Shown here piece by piece: positions 32,420-43,116 of a stretch of 64,000 bases of DNA (the stretch's first letter is position 1; each line of letters begins with the position of its first letter). The notes beneath the pieces were generated by a model that did no database searches, was not told where the DNA came from, and saw only the letters and a list, made by a program, of their open reading frames with translations. Source of the DNA: Staphylotrichum longicolle (taxonomy: Eukaryota > Ascomycota > Sordariomycetes > Sordariales > Chaetomiaceae); NCBI GenBank assembly GCA_019096155.1, contig JAHCVI010000003.1, positions 4,588,001 to 4,652,000 on the forward strand. Direction: 5' to 3'. A program made the position numbers and the translations under genes.

Positions 32420-34324
32420 TTACACCAGCGCCGCCATAAAATCATTAAAGTCATCCACCACGCCCAGCCCCGTGACACAGTCAAACCCCTCGCCCGCCGC
32501 CCACCCCGGCGCCCTCGTCCCGTCCGGGAACCGGCACCCGGCGCTGCTGCCGTGCGTCACGTCCAGCAACGTCTTGCGCACCTTGGCCGAGTACAGCAGC
32601 GGGTTCAGCCACCCGAGGCTCGGCTTGCCCGCCCTCATGCGCGCGTCGTTGATGAGCGCAATCATGGCCGCCAGCACGGGCGTGCTCGCGCTCGTCCCCA
32701 GCACCTGGCTGTCGCCGCCGCCCATGACGATCTGGAACCCGGCCCCGACGGCGCTCACATCCGGCATGGCCCGCCCGCCGTGGTTGTACAGGTGCGCGAC
32801 CTTCTCGTGCCTCAGCCTCCCGCCGCTGATGCTCTTGTTCATCTCCTCCCGCACCAGCTTCTCCAGGTACGGCCGCACCGCGGCGTCCTGCCACGCGGGT
32901 CGCCCGAAAAAGTCGCTAAACCCGCCGGCGCTGAAGTCCGCGCCCGCGACCGGCGGGCCCACGTTGTCCGTCGCGCCCACGGCCGTCACGTAGGGGCACC
33001 CCGCGGGGAAGGTCGGCACGAAGCGCTTCGCCTGCCGGTCGTGCGCGAAGCACTGCGTCTGCCCCGTCCCCGCAGCGCCGCCGTCGCCCGTCCGCGCCAG
33101 CACGCTCACCCCGCGCGCCGTCAGCGCCGCGAACATGTCGCAGACGCGGAGCGCGTACGCGCGCGGGACCGACACCTCGTCGTCAGCGTAGCTGATGGAG
33201 AGGACGTGTGGGAGTGCGGAGTCGGGCTTCGCCAGCAGCGCGTCGAGGAACTCGAGGAAGGGCTCGTTGTCGCCCGGCGAGGCCGCCGGCAGCGGGTGGC
33301 CCGTGGTGGTGTTGAGCTTGGTGCCGCGGCCGCCCGTGATGTAGTAGACGACGTTGGTCGGGTAGCCGAGGGCCATGGCGTACTCGACGTCGAGGGAGGC
33401 CTCGAGCCCGGCGTTGCGTGGCGAGTCCTGCGGGTTGGTCGCGTTGTTGAACAGCTCGACGGTGAAGTTGTAGGCGGGCGGGAGGTTGGGGGTGAAGGTG
33501 TCGAGGAACTGGTCGACGTCGGAATACAAGATCCACTGCTCGAGGAAGCCGGCCACGCCGAAGCGGACGGGGCTCGGGGTGTTGGAGTCGGGGGCGTAGG
33601 TGATGTTGTACAGCTTCTTGATGCAGTCGGGCACCGTCGCGGCGAAGCAGGGCAGGTTGGGGAAGATTTCCTCCTCGGTCAGGGGCACGGTCGGGATGCT
33701 GATGGGCGCGGTGCTCGTCTTGGTCGGCGCGGCGCTGGTGGTGGGCTTCGGATCCGGCTTGGGCTTGGGCCGTCGGCGGTTGCCAATGTGCGGGCGCGGC
33801 GGCATGAAGTTGGCCAGGGGGTGCACAAAGTCGACGTAGTCGCGCAGCCACGCGGGGATCGTGTACGACAGGGCGCGCAAGACGGGCGCCGCGTCGCTGC
33901 TGTTGTAGGCGTAGTACCCGAGGTCGGCTTGGAAGAGCGACTTGACCACGCTGGCCGACGCCTCGAAGCTGAGGAGTGTCCCCTGGTTGTGCACGTCGCG
34001 GATGCCGCTCGCCCGCAGCCAGCTGGACACGGTCTGGGTTGTGGCAGCAGCGGGCTGTCGGAGCTGGAGGACCTCACCTCGGCTGAGATGCTGTCCGAAC
34101 GAGGGGTGGTCTGGGCTCTGGCGCTGATTGAGCTTGGCCTTGAGCTCCTCGATGCCCGGCTCCTTCAGCGCGACAAAGAGGGTGATCTTGTCGGACGCGC
34201 CGGCGCCGCCCTGGAAGCTCCACCCCGGAGGCACCCCCTGGATCTGCTCGAGGATGACGGCAGGAGCTGCGTGGACCGAGGTGATGGTCAGCCCGACGAG
34301 GGCGGCCAGGAGGGAGTACTGCAT
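32420..34324 (-). CDS. Sedolisin (S53) serine-carboxyl peptidase, secreted
   Basis: A single-exon, 634-residue preproenzyme starts at ATG 34324, whose first 20 residues are a signal peptide (MQYSLLAALVGLTITSVHA). Residues about 30-190 are the pro-kumamolisin activation domain (HPSFGQHLSRGEV, GYYAYNSSDA). A Pro/Lys/Thr-rich linker follows (about 180-215), then the catalytic domain. The Ser-Glu-Asp triad is visible: EASLD gives Glu308 and Asp312, and GTSASTP gives Ser545; GDGG near 414 supplies the oxyanion Asp. A calcium-site Asp lies in LLDVTHG (about 588). Family members are acid tripeptidyl or endopeptidases working outside the cell at low pH. The usual Ser before GTSAS is Leu here, a mild variant. 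The frame is intact. A long open frame on the opposite strand (31973-34591) is a GC-bias shadow. Confidence 0.92.
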   Translation of the reverse strand: MQYSLLAALVGLTITSVHAAPAVILEQIQGVPPGWSFQGGAGASDKITLFVALKEPGIEELKAKLNQRQSPDHPSFGQHLSRGEVLQLRQPAAATTQTVSSWLRASGIRDVHNQGTLLSFEASASVVKSLFQADLGYYAYNSSDAAPVLRALSYTIPAWLRDYVDFVHPLANFMPPRPHIGNRRRPKPKPDPKPTTSAAPTKTSTAPISIPTVPLTEEEIFPNLPCFAATVPDCIKKLYNITYAPDSNTPSPVRFGVAGFLEQWILYSDVDQFLDTFTPNLPPAYNFTVELFNNATNPQDSPRNAGLEASLDVEYAMALGYPTNVVYYITGGRGTKLNTTTGHPLPAASPGDNEPFLEFLDALLAKPDSALPHVLSISYADDEVSVPRAYALRVCDMFAALTARGVSVLARTGDGGAAGTGQTQCFAHDRQAKRFVPTFPAGCPYVTAVGATDNVGPPVAGADFSAGGFSDFFGRPAWQDAAVRPYLEKLVREEMNKSISGGRLRHEKVAHLYNHGGRAMPDVSAVGAGFQIVMGGGDSQVLGTSASTPVLAAMIALINDARMRAGKPSLGWLNPLLYSAKVRKTLLDVTHGSSAGCRFPDGTRAPGWAAGEGFDCVTGLGVVDDFNDFMAALV

Positions 34325-35142
34325 GGTGCGGAAGAAACTCAACGAGCGGACGGACTAGCAGCAGTAGCCCCGTTGCCAACCATATCCCCTGGGGTTCGCG
34401 GGGCGACGAGGGCGTGGTGGAGGGATGCCGTCGCGGTTATAAGAGGCCCAACGCCACCCCTCCGCCCGGGGTTAGCGGCGACGCTCCGCATTGCGGCGGT
34501 CCGCGGGATCCTTCCCAAGAATGGCATTCTCGGGTCAGCATATCCCCCTCATAGCTGCGGTGGGGCGAACCACTGGCCCATGACTTCATGAGGCTCGGCA
34601 CAATATGTAAGGGGGGTTCCTTGGGGCGCGGAAGGGACAGATGTACCACAGATTCGCGTCGAGCGCAAACGAGGCGTGGTTCTCGGACCACTTCCGAATA
34701 ATATGCCATTCAGCCGGGAGCGCCGAGCCGGACCTGGGCCAAGCCGGCGCTCGTCCTCATTGGCCGGCCATGGTTGCATTGTTCCTGCTGCGATATTGCA
34801 GCCACACAGCTCCGTGGTTATTTCGAGTGCTGGTCCCGCGTGTGTACGGAGTAGGGCCCTCTGCATCGATGTTGCCACGTTGTGGCTCGCGGCACGCGAA
34901 CACCACAAGGGGCTGGGCATCGCATCCCCTCGTATATCGCCACCGATCGAGGGCTCAATGGCAGCGTTGCACTGGGCCTCGGAGTTGCCATCGAGGCCGA
35001 TCTTCACATCCGTGCCGGCATCTATTTTGGGTACAGTAGCAGGTCCTGCGGCTGCAAGTCATCGCGATGCCCTCCAGAAGACACACATGACTCGCTCCGC
35101 CTACCCCCGGAGCTCAATGGCCGATCTCAAGGACCGCCGACA
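34325..35142. other. Intergenic region upstream of the sedolisin
   Basis: Promoter of the sedolisin gene and 3' flank of the antiporter, both minus strand. No gene or striking motif was seen. Confidence 0.55.
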
Positions 35143-36797
35143 TCAAGCCAAGCCAGGCCGCGGACTTGTCCCGGCTGGGGTTTCGATCGGTTCGCCGCCG
35201 TTGTCGCCGTCCGTGTCCGAGGCCTGCTTGGCTTGGACGCCCCAGCGAGCGTCGGTGGCGATGGCTGTCCCAACCCGCTTCAGCAGCGAGCCAACCAGCA
35301 CGGGCCCGATGATGGTGTTGAGCACAATGGCCCAGACGCCAATGACGAACGCCTTCCGGGACAAGAAGGGCGTCTCGTTGAGGCCAATCTGGATGATCAG
35401 CAGGCCAATCTCGCCGCGGGCGACCATGGCCGCGCCGAGCAGCGTAGCGGGCGCCCAGCTGACCGTTTGTTGTCCATGTCTCTTTTCTGATGTCCGCCTC
35501 TTGATCCGCAAAGACACAAGATCCCAAGCGGGAACAACGGCGCCGACAATCAGCTTCCCAAATGCCATGAGCAGCGTGTAGACCACGCCCTTCCAGATGA
35601 CCTCGCCCGTCCACAACTCCAAAAAGGGAATCGCAAACCCAATGCTCGCAAAGAATAGCGGCTGGAACACGTACTTTTGCGTCTGCCCGAGGTACTTGTC
35701 AAACGTCTCCGTGAACCAAGGCACCGCCCGCCTGGCCTCGCCTCCCTTCAACGCACTCAGAAACGCGCCCGCCAGAAACGCCCCAAACAGCACCGACGCG
35801 CCCGCGTACGCCGCAATGGCCAAGAAGGCGCCCAAGACGCAGGCCATGAGCAGGATATTGAACACATGCCCGAGCCGGACCGCCACGCCCCGTGTACTAA
35901 CGCGCCGATACACTGGCCCGGCCACAAACGCCGCCACGGCGGGCGTCAGCACGGCCATGAGCACGCTCGCGAGCACGGGACGGCCGATGATCCATCCCAG
36001 ACTTGCTCCCCCACTCCCGTCCCCGCCATCCTCTCCGGCTCCGGCGATGCCGCGCAGGTTGTGGATCACGCTCACCAAGACCAGACCGCACACGTCGTCC
36101 AGCACGGCGGCGCTCACCAGAACCGTGCCGATGCGGGTCTGGGAAAAGTCCACGCCCTCGTCCGAGTCCGCGGTGTCGGGCGCGGACTTGGCCGACGCGC
36201 TGGACAGCACCACGAACGTGGTGCCGAGGGAGGTGGAGCAGAGCGCGGTGCCGACGATGAAGGCCTCTAAGGGGCTGTGGTGGAAGCCTGCGTGGAGCAG
36301 GGCAAAAGAGAGGGCGATGGGGGTCAGCACGCCGATCAGGGCGGCGACGAGGCTGAGGAGGAGGTTCTGGCGGAGGAGGTCGAGGCGGATGGTCAGGCCA
36401 CCTGGTACAACGTGATTTCATGAGTATTTTGCGTCGAGACGAGTGATGATTGTGAGGACACACATACCCTCAAAGATGATCAAGATGAGTCCGATGTACC
36501 CCAGCGCGAGAAAGGTTTCTTGCCAGTCGGGGGCCAGGATGTTGGCGAGGGGCACGCCGTAGATCAGGCCCACGATGATGTGCCCGATGAGGGATGCACG
36601 GACGACCTTGTCGGCGAGCCACTCTGCAATGGCGAGGAAGAGGAAAAAGGAGATGAGCGTGAGGATGCTGATGACTGCCACGGTTCAAGGTTGTTAGTGG
36701 GTGAGTGACTCGGGACTCAACTTCACTCAAGTCGAAGGGAGAAGCTACTGTTTGGCTCATGATACGCGAGAAACGCGCCGCTTGCGTCGGCGGCCAT
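35143..36797 (-). CDS. CPA-type monovalent cation/proton antiporter
   Basis: Three exons (36797-36749, 36674-36468, 36401-35143; introns 74 and 66 nt) give 504 residues. The N terminus AYHEPNIISILTLISFFLFLAI starts the first membrane helix. About 11-12 hydrophobic segments follow, matching the Na+/H+ exchanger fold (PF00999): SLIGHIIVGLIYGVPL, TALCSTSLGTTFVVL and the conserved ion-binding acidic pair in AAVLDDVCGLVLV. ARGEIGLLIIQIG is the late conserved helix. It should exchange Na+ or K+ for H+ across the plasma membrane or an organelle membrane; ion choice cannot be told from the sequence. The C-terminal tail is short and hydrophilic, unlike the long tails of Kha1-type proteins. All splice junctions are in phase. 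Confidence 0.88.
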
Positions 36798-37263
36798 GGT
36801 AGTTGTGGGGTGATTTTGCGGACTCCAGCTTGACGTGAAGAGCACTCTGGGTGCTGTATCTGGAACTTGGGCGGGCGATTGCTTCAGGTTTTGGTTGAAG
36901 GTGCATCTCATCCGCCAAGCCCCTCGAGCGTTGATTTGACGTGCTCCCATGGCAAAGTGCTCCACACTTTTTCCTGGGTCAAGCAACAGGACATGCTGAT
37001 TGGCCTGTTATATCAAAAGGAGGCGTTGACTGAAACGGCGTTGTTGCCCATCTCTGTCAGGGGGTAGCGGGACAGTCCGCCTGGTGTTGGTGGCATGCAG
37101 TTGGAGTTCCAACAGAAAATGGTGTATAAATTTCCCAATTTCTCCTACAACATGGACGTTTGTCTTGCACCGCTCACCAGTGTTTCCCTTCTTCTTCTCC
37201 ACAGCCAAGTTGACAGCCCCTTAAATCCTGAAAACCATCGATCACCTTCATCCAGACTTCAAC
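36798..37263. other. Divergent promoter region
   Basis: Separates the minus-strand antiporter from the plus-strand phosphotransferase-like gene and should carry both promoters. A TATA-like sequence (gtataaattt) at 37121-37130 lies about 140 bp before the ATG of the latter. Confidence 0.5.
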
Positions 37264-38013
37264 ATGGTTGTTTCTGGGTACAAGGAAAAGGAAGGCGAAA
37301 TCCGCAGTCCCTTTGTCGCCCTTACCACCACCAAGTCCGCCTTACATACTACGAACATCAAGCCGTGGAGCAAGGACAGGCAGGGCAAGCTCATCTCCCG
37401 TCTCCACGACAAGGAGCGTATCCTCACCCACGCCGCGGCGTTACAAATCATCTCCAAAAGAACAAGCATCCCCGTCCCTAAGCTTCTCGGCTTTGGCGAG
37501 AACCCAGACGGCACGGCTTGGATCGAGGTCGAGCGGACCCACGGCGGCATCTGGCTGGACCTCGTCGGCGAGGAGTGCCGCATGCCGCCCGGCAAGCAAC
37601 ACATCGCCGACGGAGGCGAGTGTGACGAGTGCGCGCGCATCGCCGAGACCAACGCGAGCCGGTACATCCGGGACGAGATCCTCCCGCAGCTGCACTCGCT
37701 GCGTTCCGACACGACTGGTCTGGAGGGCATCGTGATCCCACCGCTGTGGATCATGGACTACGACCCAAAGACTAGCTGGCAGCCGAAGAAGGCCCCGTCG
37801 GGGAAGGAGGAGTACGTCTTTTGCCACGGCAATCTCCACGCCCACAGCATTCTCATGCACGCCGAAACCCTGCATGTGATGAAGGTTGTGGACTGGGACA
37901 ATGCCGGCTATTTTCCGCAAGAGTTTCAGCGCTGGACGGTTCAGCGAGGTGACTATGAGGAGTTGTTCGAAAACAAAGAACGGTGCAAGGAGCTGTCCAA
38001 CCTGATGTTGTGA
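37264..38013 (+). CDS. Aminoglycoside-phosphotransferase-like protein with atypical catalytic loop
   Basis: A single-exon protein of 249 residues starts at ATG 37264. It has the order of features of fungal APH-fold proteins (PF01636). These are a helix pair after the N lobe (KERILTHAAALQII), the conserved VPKLLGFGENPDGTAWIEVE, the catalytic-loop position CHGNLHAHSIL (187-197), and the metal-binding VVDWDNAGYFPQEFQRW (208 on). In active members the loop is HxDxxxxN. Here the catalytic Asp is Asn190 and the metal-binding Asn is Ser195, while Asp210/Asp212 are kept. This suggests a pseudokinase or a changed chemistry. The stop TGA overlaps a good splice donor (TTGTGAGTAA), so a C-terminal exon is possible, but no clear continuation was found. 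No signal peptide. Confidence 0.75.
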   Translation: MVVSGYKEKEGEIRSPFVALTTTKSALHTTNIKPWSKDRQGKLISRLHDKERILTHAAALQIISKRTSIPVPKLLGFGENPDGTAWIEVERTHGGIWLDLVGEECRMPPGKQHIADGGECDECARIAETNASRYIRDEILPQLHSLRSDTTGLEGIVIPPLWIMDYDPKTSWQPKKAPSGKEEYVFCHGNLHAHSILMHAETLHVMKVVDWDNAGYFPQEFQRWTVQRGDYEELFENKERCKELSNLML

Positions 38014-38956
38014 GTAACCGCGCCGGTTACGGCACCGGGCTTTCACTTGCTCGAGAGTTTCAAACAGTTTTTCTGTTGCCTTCTTCCAAATGAACCGGAT
38101 TTCGCGTTGTTGTCCCAATTGGAAAGGTTGCTGAAAATTTCGGCCTGTGATATCTGTCAATGGTAAAGAAAATAACCCAGTAGTACCACTGGGATCAATG
38201 CTGGAGAGAAAGATTGGATAAACTTCTGTGGTGTTGTGCTGGGTGCTGCGGGTATCATCAAGCCGGGTGAGTGAGGGACAGAGCACCTGCAGTTTGTGTG
38301 ATGGAAGGCAGCGACTACAAAGAAAGACATGTGGGTTACGGGCGTGGATAATGACCGGAGCGCCACTGGAGTGTTTTATGACAGACATGTTGCCGATCGC
38401 GGGAATATCGTCGCTGTGCACGAGGTAGACGGTCAACGGAGATTGTAGTCTGTTGTGGTTGGCATACTCCGGGTGGAATAGGTTGATTACATGGAGGTCT
38501 ACGACGGCATGTTGGCGTTCAACAGCACAGGTCCTTGACATTCACAACATTCAGGTCACAGATGCACGTATGGTCGGTGAAATGTTTAAAATATGATCGA
38601 AATAGAGTCTAAGACTGGGTTTCCCGAATCCAAACTCTACTTCTCTCCTTGTATTTCTAGGGGTTGCCCCCCTTTACTAATCCTTCTATGCTTTTCCCCC
38701 CCTTTCCCAAAGCGGAAAACAAAACTGAAGAATCACTAATAAAACATGTCTTGTTTTGTGCTTTTCTCTCCCCTTTTCCAAAAGAAAAACAAAAAGGAAA
38801 AAGCCAAATGAGCACACGACTTGTTTTTCTGATTTTCTCCACCCTTTTCCAAAAAAGCACATCAAGGGAGACCAAAACACGACTTCTCTTGTGAAAAGAA
38901 AGACATAGGAAAACCTTATCCGTCTTTCCTTTCTCGTCTTCCTTCCCTCCCGCCCC
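38014..38956. other. Convergent spacer with a degenerate tandem repeat
   Basis: Lies between the 3' ends of the APH-like gene and the Pro-rich gene. No coding sequence is supported. The right part carries a 70-bp repeat listed separately. Confidence 0.55.
38696..38903. repeat. Degenerate tandem repeat, about 70 bp x 3
   Basis: The block cccctttycccaaa/cccttttccaaaa recurs at about 38698, 38771 and 38842, each followed 35-50 bp later by an ac(a/g)(t/c)g(t/a)cttgtttt-like segment. The spacing is 70-71 bp. The copies differ at many positions, so the array is old. It is T/C-rich on the plus strand and non-coding. Confidence 0.6.
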
Positions 38957-39849
38957 TTACATCCACCCCTGACGCCTGGCCTCCTCCTCCTCCTCCTCCT
39001 CCTCCAGCCTCTCCCTCTTCTGCTGCGCCGCGATCCTCTTCCGCCTGAGGCCCCCCGTCAGCCGCCGCACAAGCAGCTTGGCCTTCTCCCTGGCGTAGCC
39101 GACCGCCTCGTTGTAGAGAGAGTGGGTCGTCGACGAGCCCGACATGGCCGGCCCGCGGCGCGGCGCGACGGTCCGGGACCGCCTTCTCGCCAGCTCCGCG
39201 GCCCGGGGAGGGGCGACCTCCATCGGCCGGGGGTAGGTGTTGGTGTTGTTGTTGGCGGCGCGGGTAGGCGCCATGATGGTGCTGAAGGTGTGGTGGTCGT
39301 TGAATGTGATCGCGCGCCCAGCGGGAGTGGGAGGGGAGGAGGAGGTGGTGAATGTGGGAGGGCGCAGAGTGGTTGAGGAAGAGCCCCGTTGGTGGTAGGG
39401 GTAGGAGTAGTTGGGACGGTAAGGCGGCGAGCCGGTAGGAGTGGTGGAACGGCAAGGCGGCGAGCCGGAGTGGTTGCTGGCGCCCTCGCACCGGGAGTAG
39501 GGGAGGGGGAGGACTGAGCCCGGCTAAGCCTGGAAGGTTGAGCACGAGGGCTGGTAGCGTTGGGTGGGAAGGAGTTGTTGGGAACAGCGCGAGGCTGAGG
39601 AGTGGGTTGAGTAGCAGCACGCGGCTGGGGGATGGGTTGAGTAGCAGCACGTGGCTGAGGCCTGGGCGACGCCGCTGTGGTAGCAGTGGCTGTGAGTTCA
39701 CCATACCGGTTACCAGCGCGGCCCTCGTACTGCTGCCCATCGACGGATTCGTAGAAGTACTTTCCAGTATCGGCGTCATATCCCGTCCGCTTCATACCTG
39801 CCGGCAAACGATCCTCATCCTCCCCATCGACACGCCACCTACGAGGCAT
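38957..39849 (-). CDS. Pro/Ser-rich basic protein with conserved N-terminal block, one frameshift
   Basis: The start at ATG 39849 gives MPRRWRVDGEDEDRLPAGM and then KRTGYDADTGKYFYESVDGQQYEG, a conserved opening block of a family of fungal proteins, some of which are annotated as carbohydrate-binding; I cannot confirm that function here. The middle is Pro/Ala/Ser/Thr-rich with a direct repeat (QPRAATQPIPQPRAATQPTP). The true C-terminal part is in another frame. It reads PPYRPNYSYPYHQ, FNDHHTFSTIMAPTRAANN and SLYNEAVGYAREKAKLLVRRL, and ends in a poly-Glu helix (LEEEEEEEEARRQGWM) at 38957. The two frames meet at about 39490-39545 and differ by one lost base, most likely in the C run of TCCTCCCCCTCCCC. 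No intron explains the change. The C terminus looks like a charged single helix. No signal peptide. Confidence 0.65.
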
Positions 39850-41093
39850 TGTGATGGTGATTGAGTGAGAGATTTGTCTTTGAGTGTTGGCGGATTGGGA
39901 TGTTGCTAGTACTTGCGAGTCAAGACTTGCTGCGTGCTGCAGAAACCAAGATGAGTCCAGCTGGGAGACGTCTCGCGTTTAAATAGTCATGAAACCCGCA
40001 GTTTCACGGTTTTCCTGGACTGTGATAAACGGCACATAACTCAGCTATTTCCTTTTTGTTTCTGATGTATCCTGCGGCCGGGTCTACTATTCGTCTAGAA
40101 GAACATACAAACAGAGTTCTCATAGAGTGAGAACGTTGTGCAGAGATTGGTTATACGCGTCTTGTTCCTGGACATGTCAACTATTTGAGGGCTAGGAGAG
40201 CTATTCACCACAAGTGATACGGGGTGGCCCCCTGACAGCACGAATACACCAATCATCCAGGTTCTGTATCCGAGACATGTTTGATCTTGAATGGACAGTT
40301 TACTACAGGCGTGCTGAGTCCTAACTAAACGTCTTTCTGTCGTGAGACAGCCAACTTGACTGAAGTGTGTTTGCAAAATCAACTCGTTGTGGGAGAATTG
40401 AACTTGGAACCAGCGCGAGAACACACCCCGCAGCGCCAGAAACTAGTCTCTGAACTAATGAAACAGCACGACGGGTTGATTGGGTGTGACCGGTGTGTGG
40501 TATAGTTTCAGTGTCCGTGTCCAGGCGTGGTATTGGGTTTCGGTGACTCTTGTTAGACGGAACATAGTTCACCTCGATTCATCACTAGACAAAGACCCGA
40601 CTCGGTGTTGGCTCGACTCGGGGACGGACTAGTGGTTCGTTGTGGCCCCAACACAAAGACCAGTGTTTCGGACTTGAAAACATCAAAGACGAGTCGACAA
40701 CAAACAAAGAGCTTGCAGACACCTCGACAGCACGATTCCAGCTCGGACTCCACGAGTCGCTTCTTAATCAATGACAAGCGACATTTATCCCCTAAGGTAT
40801 GCCATGCTCAAGTTCGATCACGAGGAGATGAGACCATCGTCATCTCTTATACATTGCAAGATGTCAGTGTCACCGTCTGCTCAGCAGTGCGTGTTTTGTC
40901 TTATCAGTGGCATGATCCCACTTGGCCTGGTAATGTTTGCTTCGATATGTTGGACGCTTGATGCTAAACGAAGAGTGCCTCTTCCGAGGTACAGACAAGA
41001 AATATGTGACAATGTCCAACTCGGGCACAAATCTCCTACAATGTGCCCCTGAACCCGCACATTCTACTCCATGCTCTCATTCATATGTGACGT
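39850..41093. other. 1.2-kb intergenic region
   Basis: Holds the promoter of the Pro-rich gene on its left and the 3' flank of the AA9 gene on its right. It is less GC-rich than the neighbours. No gene is supported. Confidence 0.55.
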
Positions 41094-42004
41094 TTAGGCG
41101 GTGAAAGACCGAGCCTTTGCGCCACCAGTGCCCTTGAAGACGGGCGGGCCGGGGATCTTGTAAGTCTGAGGAAGAGAGTGGTCGTTGATGTTGACCTTGA
41201 AACCGAGTCAGCGGAACCGATCCCTTTGACAATGATGTTGAGTCTTGCACTATGCTTACCTTGATGTTGGGGTCGTTCTGGTTGCAGTAGCCGGGAATGG
41301 CGGCCTTGTACGAGGCGTCGGGCTGCGCGGTGCCCGAGCCGGTGACGACGACCTGGGCGCACTCGGCGTAGAACTGCGGGTTGTTGGCCTGGTGGAGGGC
41401 GATCAGCTCGTGGCGGATCAGGTAGTTGCCGGGGGCAAGTCCTTGCGGGATCTTGCTGCTCCACTGCTTGTTGCCGCCGACGAGCTTGGCGATGTCCCAG
41501 CCCGAGTTCACCTCGGTGTCGAGGAAGACCTTGACGCCGTCGCCGTGGAAGCCGGCCTCGTCGATCTTGAACCACCCGGCGCCGGAGCCATCGCAGGAGC
41601 TGAACGCGCCCGCGCACTTGTACATCCAGACCAGGATGGGCCCCTGGCTGTGCGTCCACTGACCCCAGATAGCAGTGACGGTGTCGCCTGGCGCAGCCGT
41701 GGCGCTCTCAGTCGCCGAGGTGCCGCCGTTGCAGCGGAGCTTGATGTCGGTGACGGACATGGTGGGGTTGTAGTCGGGCCATTGCCGCTGGATGACGTTC
41801 TTGGAGTTGGCGGGAGAGAAGCCTTGGTACCTGCACGTCCAGACATGGCATGGTTAGCCGCCTCTCAATGCCGTTGACGAGACATAGGAACACCACGTAC
41901 CCAGGGTAGTTCTTGCCGGCGATGATGTAGCTCGTCACAGCGCCATGGGCAGCAGCCCCCCCTGCAAGGAGGGCAATCGAGCCAAAGACTGACGTGAGAA
42001 GCAT
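41094..42004 (-). CDS. AA9 lytic polysaccharide monooxygenase
   Basis: Three exons (42004-41901, 41830-41260, 41195-41094; introns 70 and 64 nt) give 258 residues. The signal peptide (MLLTSVFGSIALLAGGAAA) is cleaved just before His20, which becomes the N-terminal histidine of the copper brace (HGAVTSYII). The second copper ligand is His95 in GQWTHSQGPILVW. His175, Gln187 and the axial Tyr189 in QFYAECAQVVVTG complete the active site. Cys68/Cys107 and Cys192 with a later Cys are likely disulphides. No CBM1 or GPI signal follows; the protein ends KGTGGAKARSFTA. It should cleave cellulose or xyloglucan oxidatively outside the cell with an electron donor. The promoter holds several CreA-like sites. 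Confidence 0.93.
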
Positions 42005-43116
42005 CGCGGCTTCCTGGGTGATGCAGATAAACAGGGTTGACGATGGAGAAATCTGTCTAACAAAGGATGTCGGGAAGGCAAGGAGTCACTAGGGGATGCT
42101 GACACCATCGAAGAACGAGCGCAGTTCTAGAAGAGCATTATATCAACTCTTGTCTTCTCACGCGTGTGGCTTTCTCCCCACACCCCACGGCATGCCGGCA
42201 GATGTTCCCTGGTTTTCCCCGGATTCTGCAGTCCCGAGCCGCACACCATCTTGGTTGGCAATATCCAGACGCTCGGATGATTGGGCGGCGCGCGCCTTTA
42301 TCCATACAGTGTTGTATATTCCCGGCGCTGGGGGGAGTGGGAAGCGCACGAGACCCATGACGATATTAATTAAGCTGAGGCCTGGATGGGCGGTAGCAGA
42401 GGATGGGTGGAGGGGTTTTATTTCGCCCGGAGGCACCGAGCCTCGCTCGTCTCTCGCCCTTCCGCTGCTTGCGCACGTCATAACCCTGCTCAGGCATTGT
42501 TGGTCCCGGATTCAATATGTACTGGATCCATCCTACGGCCAGAAAATGGGCTTATTGGTCAGACGGTGCTGCATGAAGGCTGTTTCCCGTCAAAGGTCTA
42601 CCGTCTAGCTTCCTAAACGAGCGTCCCGAAAGAGGTCTTGCCATGCAGACAGTAGGCCGGTAAAGGCATCCGAAAAGCGATTTGCCCAACGGCCCGATTT
42701 GGGAATGCCTGGCTCGTTCCTCGCATAGATCTTCACGTCTGAGCAGGGAAGGAAGATGTCTAGCGGGAGAGCGACCGCGGAGACAACCTGCCCGTGCATC
42801 GACTTGCAAGTCTTCCGGATTGTCATTCGCGCGGCAAAGGGGTTACCGCTTACAAGTGCACATGGGTTGAGTTTCCGCTGCCACGAAATTGATGGTTAAC
42901 GAAGGGAGATCAGAAGCATCATCCCTGATACTCTGTCAAATCATTTGCTCCGACATTATGGTTGACAACAGGCAAGGTACTAGGCAATCAAGCAGTGTAT
43001 GAACAAGAGTTGCTAGCTAAAAAGCAGAGAAACAGTTTGACGCTATATAGGGTATCGGGTTGCAGTGCCATTAACATTACGGTAGGTCGGTACTTTCATT
43101 ACTTCATTGCAATCGC
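42005..43116. other. Intergenic region with the AA9 promoter
   Basis: The left part is the AA9 promoter, with a TATA-like motif (attatatca near 42137) and the CreA-like cluster. The right part is the 3' flank of the GPI-protein gene. No gene is supported. Confidence 0.55.
42176..42222. promoter_or_regulatory. Cluster of three CreA-like sites upstream of AA9
   Basis: Three matches to the carbon-repressor consensus SYGGRG (on this strand CYCCRS) fall within 47 bp: ccccac at 42176-42181, ccccac at 42183-42188 and ccccgg at 42217-42222. They are 170-220 bp before the AA9 start codon. A fourth match, ctgggg, is at 42328. The motif is short, so chance matches are common; clustering before a cellulolytic gene is what makes it worth listing. 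Confidence 0.35.

Noticed and set aside
31973..34591. 872-codon plus-strand open frame
   Set aside because: It is antisense to the intact S53 sedolisin, full of Arg/Val/Gly/Ala from GC-rich third positions, and has no domain.
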